64,000 nt of DNA from Tuctoria greenei. Its lineage: Eukaryota > Streptophyta > Magnoliopsida > Poales > Poaceae. The stretch covers positions 38,195,325 through 38,259,324 of the forward strand of contig JAYESD010000003.1 in NCBI GenBank assembly GCA_036927565.1, read 5' to 3'. Made by a program: the position numbers and the translations under genes. Shown in pieces: positions 58,217 to 64,000 of the stretch (positions are counted from its first letter, which is position 1; each line of letters starts with the position of its first letter). The notes under the pieces are model-generated. The model was not told where the DNA came from. It saw only the letters and a list, made by a program, of their open reading frames with translations, and made no database searches.

Positions 58217-59437
58217 TCCTAGGTCAGCCATCATTAATAATTTAAATAACAACGACACCATCATTAATAAATATGGCTGTCGTTTATTGGTTTCCCGCAC
58301 ATCGTGTTTCCTGTAGTGTTCCCCTTGAAATCTTACAGACGGGAGTGAGTGAGGGGTCGCCGGGTCGGCGGTATACTGACATGTCCTTTTTGTCTTCTCG
58401 ACCAGTACCGTCTCTTTACCATCTGCCATGGGGTATGGTCAGCAGGGGGTAAGGGGGCGCCGAAGGCTGCTGTAGAATGAATGTTTCACGCCTTTCCGAT
58501 GACGGAATAACTCTGTCTTAAGTAATTTGGTTCGTTATCACACTGCAATTGTATGCATTGTGTGTTCCAACGAACATTTTTTTTTCAAGAATTCTGATTT
58601 ATATAATTTGTATGTCGTTGTGGCTGGTGACTTTGAATAAGCCAGCATGTCGTCGGCCGGCAGGGCTGCTTGCCGGCAGCCGTCTCCTTGTGCTCTGTAT
58701 CTGTCCAGATCCGGCCGCCTGATGAACCAAATAGGTCTTATATCATTTAAATCAGAGAAATGCTATATTACAGGTGCCTGAGATCCCAAAAAATTTCAGG
58801 CGACTGTTGGATTTCTTTGAGATTCGTGCGGGCAGGCTTCTTCTTCACCCATTCGTGCGGGCGGAGCTTCCCGATCCAGAATCAGCATCACGATCGATAA
58901 TGAGCTAGCGGCGGCGGGAGGGGGAGGCTCGGCCGGCAGCAGCGGCGTCCGCGAGCGGTGCTCCTCGGCAGCGCGCGGCTGGTGGCGCGCCGGCATCCCG
59001 CACGCAGCCAGCGGTGGCGCGCGGCGCCGCGAGGGAGCCACGGCGGCGCAGCTAGGGAGCCACGGTGACGCTGCGAGGGAGGCGCAGCGGCACGGAGGGC
59101 TGACGGCGCGGTGGCGGCGGCGGCTGCCGCCGGCAATGAAGAAGACAGGTGATCTTTTTATTTTGTTAATTGTAATTGGTAATTTTTAGTTGTTAATACG
59201 TAATTTGTAGGGTTATATTAATTGTAAAATAACTAAATAAAAATATTATAATTGATTGACCCATAGAATAAAGGATTAAATGTTAATTACAAAATTAGTG
59301 ATTAATGATAGTTATTAGTGGCTTAATTACTCGATGCTCGCCTGAAGAATAGACAGGCCCTTTAAATCATCGTCAGCGTTAACTACCTTGTTTTAGATGA
59401 TAAATAGGTGATCCTTGGATGTGTGGAGTTGCATCTC
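58217..59437. other. Flanking DNA between retroelement nest and MULE; no gene recognised
   Basis: 58217-58750 is mixed sequence with no reading frame I can support. 58860-59145 is a very GC-rich patch rich in GCG and GGC whose minus-strand frame is a low-complexity Ala/Arg/Pro peptide. 59150-59437 is AT-rich. A short hairpin (GCCGGCA/TGCCGGC) sits at about 58658-58679. The GC patch could be a gene 5' end or a transposon remnant; I cannot decide. Confidence 0.5.
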
Positions 59438-61494
59438 GAGAACGACTACTGTGCAATCACAGTATTTCTGCAATCTTGCAAGTAGCGAATTTCAGCCTTT
59501 AGATCGGAATCCAATGGTTGTTGCAAATTTCGCACTTAACTCCTCCCACAAGGATCAGGAAATATGCAAATCCACCCCTGAGCCGAGCGGCCGAGCCGTG
59601 TATACCCGATCGTGGACAGAAAACGCACGCACGACGCGCCCTCGACTTCCTTCGATGCCTCCCTCGCCGACACGCATCATAGGTTGCAGTCGCTGGATCG
59701 CACTCGCGGAGGTCACCCTCGTCCGACGGTGCCGGATCACCGCCGACTTCCTTCGATGTTGCCGGATCAGCGTTGTCAGACCGGATCGCCCTCTATCCGA
59801 CGCCGCAGACATTGCCCTTGTTCGACTTCGCCCGTGTGTGGCTGTGGAGACGATGGCTTGCTGTGCCTGCCGCCGCTGTCAGCTTCGTCCAGGTCTTCGA
59901 CCTCCATATCTTCTGGCGCAGGGCGCCTGCCGCGAAGGACCTCGTGCGCGAGGTACGCCCACTTGGACTCAGGCTCGGCAGTGAGCACGACACAAGGCAG
60001 GTCTTCCTTCCAGCATCAAGCCTTCTTCTTGCCTCAGTTTTCTTGTTGATTTCTTATTTTCTCTACCTCTCCTAGACCGATCCACAAAAGGAAATAGTCG
60101 GAAACATGCTTTAATCCACGCAACAAGGCCGCCCACGCAACATGCTTTAATCCACGTTCTGCAGTCCGGCCAAAGCAAGTCAGAACCTGCACGTTCATGC
60201 TGGGGTCGTGTGCGATCAGTTCCTGTGAACACGGTTGCTAATCAATAATCTTTGGCTGAGGGAAAGGTAGTACTGCATTCTTGTCTTCATATCTCCAATA
60301 TTATGTTCATGTTAACTTATTTGACAGCAAATTTAATTTCATGTAGTTTACAACATATTCCTATCAAAACTGGTGCTTGATCGGCTTATTATGGAAGAAA
60401 ACCAAAATATTGTGTCTATTGTTGCTGTAGAATCACATGAAACAAACGCCGACGGTGTAAATTCTGTGTTGATGTTGGGCGCACAATACCTTTTCTTTTG
60501 CCAATTAATTTTTTTATACCCCGGTATTTTGTTATGATATACATTATCGATAAGAGATCATGGATATACTGTCTGCCCCATGATGTATGCTTACCGTGCG
60601 GGGCTAATCAAAATCTGGGCAAGACCCAGCCACAGTGAAAACAACCAGCACACAGATTCTTCAGAGCAGGTTGTTGGCAATGTCACTTCCACGGATAAGG
60701 TGATAACATCGTCGAAGAAGACAAGTGCATTGAGCGATGCTTGCAGAAGATACAGACATACTAGCTGCTAACAAAAATGTCTCACACGCTACCATCTTAC
60801 AGAATTCAACACAACTTGGAGTCGATGGATGTCAAGCAAATGCAAATGCTTCCTGTTGCGTTCATATTTTATCCAGCTCAAACATCAGCTTCCTGTTGCG
60901 TTCTGTAGCGGAAAAATGTCGAACACCTTACGTGCACGACTCCGTCTCGCCATCAGCACGTGTCTAGCGTCGGCAGGGCAGGGAGCAGTACTGTGTGACG
61001 TTGCCGGTGAACTCCACGCAGTAGTGCTAGCGCAATACTGGACCTTGGATGGCCTGCGTGACGGTGCTGGTGAACTCCATGCAGGATCGCCCGACGAAGA
61101 CGCGAATCGCGCCCGATGACGCTGGAAGGGAAGACCTGCCTTGTGTCGCGCTCACTGCCAAACTTCTGCGAGCCTGAGTCCGAGTGGGCGTACCTGCGCA
61201 CGAGACAGGGCGCTGTGGCTAGCGTCGGCAGCTGCACACGTCGCTGTGCCGCCCTTGTTCGACGAGCGAGATCGGTGCGATGGAGAAGAAGGCGGTTGAC
61301 TCAGCTAACTCACGTTAAGCTTTGGCTCGGCTCGACTCGAGGGTGGGCTCGATTCGGGGTGGATTTGCATATTTCATGATCAGTGGAAGGAGTTAAGTGC
61401 AAAATTTGCAGCCACGGTTGGATTCCAATCCAACGACTGAAATTCGCTGCTTGCAGGATTGCAGAAATATTGTGATTGCACAGTAGTCGGACCT
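59438..61494. mobile_element. Non-autonomous Mutator-like element (MULE-1)
   Basis: Long terminal inverted repeats: 59438-59600 matches the reverse complement of 61318-61494, sharing CGACTACTGTGCAATCAC and GCACTTAACTCC among other blocks. A second inverted block, 59945-60023 against 61114-61210, extends the symmetry. The direct repeat GTTGCATCTC flanks it at 59428-59437 and 61495-61504; MULEs make 9-bp duplications, and the tenth base may be chance. No transposase is visible. The interior (60025-61110) has no recognised protein. It has short direct repeats, for example ACATGCTTTAATCCACG near 60107 and 60139, and GCTTCCTGTTGCGTTC near 60848 and 60888. Confidence 0.85.
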
Positions 61495-62116
61495 GTTGCA
61501 TCTCTCACCGATCTCATTTTGTTGAAGTATATAGACATAAGCAGAGAAAAATGGTGAGCAGGGCGGAGCGGTGGAGCCTCGCCGGCGCCACGGCGTTAGT
61601 CACCGGCGGCAGCAAAGGGATCGGGTATGTATGCTCTCGGTGCAACTCATGCTAGACGTGCGAGCTGAGTCCACGTTGGGTGACACACATGTGCTGTGTG
61701 CCAGCGGGGTTTGGCGCGCGTGTGCACACGTGCGCCCGGAACGCGTCGGAGCTGGAGGCCTGCCGCCGCCGGTGGGCGGAGAAGGGGCTGCAGATTACCG
61801 TCTCCGTCTGTGACGTCTCCGTGCGCACCGACCGCGATGAACTCATGTCCACGATCAAGGCCACCTTCGCCGGCAAGCTCGACATCCTCGTAAGCATTTA
61901 AGCTTGGAATACCTCCCTAAACTATAGGCTAGAGAATACTTTACCCCTCAACTAATAAACCGGGTTTTTAACCCCCTAATGTATCTAAAACCATCTAAGT
62001 AGCCCCCTAAGATGGTTTTAGTGGGTGGTTTTGCCACTAAACTGCTGACATAGCATACCTTGCATGTTTTGTCTTATGAGACCCGCATGTCATTTACATA
62101 GGTTGCTGAGTATGCG

Positions 62117-62425
62117 ATGTCACGTCACAAGATGTCTCTGTACCTAATCGCCAACCGTCGTCTGCCTGCCAACGCGTTCACCAAGAGGAAGGAGGGGCTC
62201 AAGAAGATGGTGAGCGAGCTCTCTATGCTATGCGGGGTGCGGGTCGTGCTCGTCTGCGCCGCCGCTGACGGCACGGGCACGGGCGTCCTCAACGCGTACT
62301 GTGACCTCCCCACCGTGGAGCGCGCTAGGCACACGCACCGGGCGTACACCAAGCTGGAGTTGCGCAAGTCGGAGACGAAGCTCATCAAGGTGCAGCAGGA
62401 GGGCCCTGCCATGCTGGCACCATAG
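62117..62425 (+). pseudogene. Type I (M-gamma, AGL80-like) MADS-box fragment carried by MULE-2
   Basis: ATG at 62117, 102 codons to TAG. Residues 5-50 are a MADS domain (KMSLYLIANRRLPANAFTKR, KEGLKKMVSELSMLCGV), with the K-R-x-GL-KK and ELSMLC positions typical of type I plant MADS proteins, which bind CArG-like DNA. The region after residue 60 (VERARHTHRAYTKLE) resembles the M-gamma continuation. No intron is seen; type I MADS genes usually lack introns. The sequence beyond the stop, to about 62740, still has related wording (LKNHLAQSEIRGDLSKK) in other frames, so the captured segment is longer and broken. Expression is unproven. Confidence 0.75.
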
Positions 62426-63167
62426 GACAAGGCGGTGTACCCAGCCACCCTGGACGAGGCGCATTGGCGAGGTGCGCCTGTGCGGCCAGGAGTTGCATCG
62501 CCTCATCTCCAGTCCTGGCTCGGCTCCTCTCCGCGTGTTTGCGTCCGCACAACTTGCGCCCGGTTCGGCCTCCACTCACTACCTTCGTCTCCGTCAAGCT
62601 GGTGATCTGCGCGTGTTTTTTCCCGCGGTTGACCAAGTTTTGTTTCAATTGCTGCAGCTAAATCCTACTACGTTGTTCGATGCTCAAGAATCACCTGGCC
62701 CAGAGCGAGATCCGTGGAGATCTCTCGAAAAAAGATGGATCAAAAGCTAGACTGGTGGTGCTCTTTACCTGTACATGAAAATGTCTCTGTTGCCTACGAG
62801 GAGCTTCTCCGGCAGTGGAAGCAAATGTCGAGGTAATGGTGCTGCTAGTGGAGCACGTCCGCATCATCCACTAGAGTTTCTTCTCTCACCCCGCCACCGA
62901 GCTCTCACAGGTCGCGAGGCTGGCCGCCATGGAGAGGTCCGTCCTCCTGCTGCTATAGGGATAAGCGTTGGCGTATGTTGACAGCTTCGCCGCAGTTCTT
63001 GGCCCGACGACAGTGCTCCCGCTGCTGTGTCCACAAAACTGTTCTCACCGATGCCAATTGACTTAAGCTGTGAGATTGACGAATCACTGATCGTCAGATT
63101 AATCGTGTCTTGTGTGAAGAAACAGAGGAACTCCTGTGATGTTCAACTTGTACATGTGACACGTTGG
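62426..63167 (+). other. Interior of MULE-2 downstream of the MADS frame
   Basis: GC-rich up to about 62960, probably decayed remainder of the captured MADS gene, then ordinary sequence to the right inverted repeat. No intact reading frame of known type. Confidence 0.5.
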
Positions 63168-64000
63168 AATGACACGCGGGTGCTACAGGATAGCACATGC
63201 AAAACATGCCATGTCAACAGTTTAGTTGGCAAACCACCCTCTAAAACCACCTTAGGGGACTAATTAAATGATTTTAGATATATTAGGAGGTTAAAAATCC
63301 GATTTATTAGTTGAGGAGGTAAAGTGATCTTTAAACTATAGTTTAGGGGGTATATAGACTTTTTCCATTAAGCTTCATCAATCACTTCCCTATATATTGC
63401 TCTGCTCTCAGCTCCCGCGCTGGCGCGTGCGTGCGTGCATGCATGGTACGTTACGTGACAAGGCCAACGACGTGCAGGTGAACAACGCGGGGCAGCCGTT
63501 GTTCAAGGCGGCGGCGGAGTGCACTGGCGAGGACTACGCGCGCATCATGGCGACCAACCTCGAGTCGTGCTTCCACCTCACCCAGCTCGCGCACCCGCTC
63601 CTGCTCCTCGGCGGCAGCGTCGTGCACATCTCCTCCATCGCCGGCTTCATCGGGCTCCCGGCGCTGTCCGTCTACTCCATGACCAAGGACGCCATGAACC
63701 ATCTCAACAGGAACCTCGCCACCGAGTGGGTCCGCGACGGCATCCGCGTCAACTGCGTCGCGCCGGGGGGCGTCAAGACTGCGTTGCTAGAAATATTTGT
63801 TTTTTGCGTAATGATTAGCGTGGGCTCACAGTTATTAACTGATGATGATGATGGATTGTTGAGAGCAGAAGGCGTGGCGATAGACACGGAGCTGGTGAGG
63901 AAGGAGATGGCGCGGCTTCCGATGGGGAGGATCGGGGAGCCGGAGCCCGGAGGAGGTAGCGTCCGTGGTGGCCTTCCTCTACATGCCGGCGGCGTCCTAT

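Larger units (their letters stand above)
61906..63367. mobile_element. Mutator-like element (MULE-2, Pack-MULE type) in SDR intron 2
   Basis: Terminal inverted repeats of about 190-200 bp: 61906-62094 against 63168-63367 reversed. Shared blocks include CCTAAACTATAG, CTCAACTAATAAA and GGTGGTTTTAG. The flanking repeat TTAAGCTT (61898-61905 and 63368-63375; 9 bp with one mismatch) fits a MULE. It sits 14 bp after the splice donor GTAAGC. It carries a MADS-box gene fragment and no transposase. Confidence 0.83.
61551..64000 (+). pseudogene. Tropinone-reductase-like short-chain dehydrogenase (SDR), damaged, runs off window
   Basis: Exon 1 (61551-61624) encodes MVSRAERWSLAGATALVTGG and the NADP-binding TGGSKGIG. 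Donor GTATGT follows. Exon 2 (61704-61889) encodes AGFGARVHTCARNASELEAC ... DVSVRTDRDELM ... KLDIL, donor GTAAGC. Exon 3 (63478-63780) encodes VNNAGQPLFKAAAECTG, the catalytic Ser in HISSIAGF, the catalytic YSMTK and NCVAPGGVKT. The last exon (from about 63869) encodes GVAIDTELVRKEMARLPMGRIGEPE. Such enzymes reduce ketones with NADPH; the substrate cannot be inferred. Damage: the usual GIG-x-AIVEEL segment at the start of exon 2 is missing or replaced, and no acceptor there keeps frame. A 7-base near-duplication at 63943-63949 shifts the frame before EEVAS. The exon 3 donor is poor, so the frame reads on. The C-terminus is outside the window. Confidence 0.85.

Noticed and set aside
58888..59136. 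Ala/Arg/Pro-rich minus-strand frame as a gene
   Set aside because: Low-complexity translation of a GC-rich patch with no domain. Reported only as an unresolved GC island.
59415..60075. Overlapping open frames inside MULE-1 as genes
   Set aside because: They run through the terminal inverted repeat and have no recognisable domain; the mirrored region at 61116-61379 shows the same effect.

Overview
This is nuclear DNA from a grass (Poaceae). The retroelement lineages present (SIRE/Maximus-like Copia, Tekay/Del-type chromovirus, Athila and Tat Gypsy), the GC-rich coding style and the tropinone-reductase-like gene at the right end all fit. I cannot name the species. About 58 kb is a nest of LTR retrotransposons; the last ~6 kb is a decayed gene with two Mutator-like insertions.

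Layout. 1-10868: a minus-strand Copia element (Copia-1), cut by the left window edge, inserted in an Athila Gypsy element. Athila continues at 10869-12427 and resumes at 34008-38340 because a Tekay-like element (Tekay-A, plus strand, 12428-34007, TSD CATAA) sits in its integrase. Tekay-A was in turn hit by a second Tekay (Tekay-B, minus, 16147-26650, TSD GTTAA) and by an unrelated solo LTR (27365-28519, TSD GGATG). At ~38340 a truncated Athila LTR abuts a 5'-truncated Tat-type Gypsy element (Tat-D). Tat-D's reverse transcriptase carries three insertions: an Athila-family solo LTR (39110-40632), a solo LTR related to its own (40744-41862) and a complete Copia element of the Copia-1 family (Copia-2, plus, 42006-53676, TSD TTGGT). 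Tat-D ends with an antisense coiled-coil reading frame and a 3' LTR (56889 to ~58216).

58217-59437 holds no recognised gene. 59438-61494 is a non-autonomous Mutator-like element (10-bp TSD GTTGCATCTC) lying 57 bp upstream of the start codon of a short-chain dehydrogenase of the tropinone-reductase type (61551 to beyond the window). That gene lacks the start of its second exon and has a frameshift near its end, so it looks like a pseudogene. Its second intron carries another Mutator-like element (61906-63367) with a type I MADS-box fragment inside, a Pack-MULE arrangement.

The most unusual signal is a 12-bp palindrome, CGGACTAGTCCG (with the near-palindrome CGGACTTGTCCG/CGGACAAGTCCG). It occurs in dense arrays in the U3 region, just upstream of the TATA box, in both the Copia family and the Tekay family, which are different superfamilies. 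It is absent from the Athila, Tat and MULE sequences here. No retroelement polyprotein here is intact; all show stops, frameshifts, deletions or changed catalytic residues. I saw no tRNA, rRNA or CRISPR.
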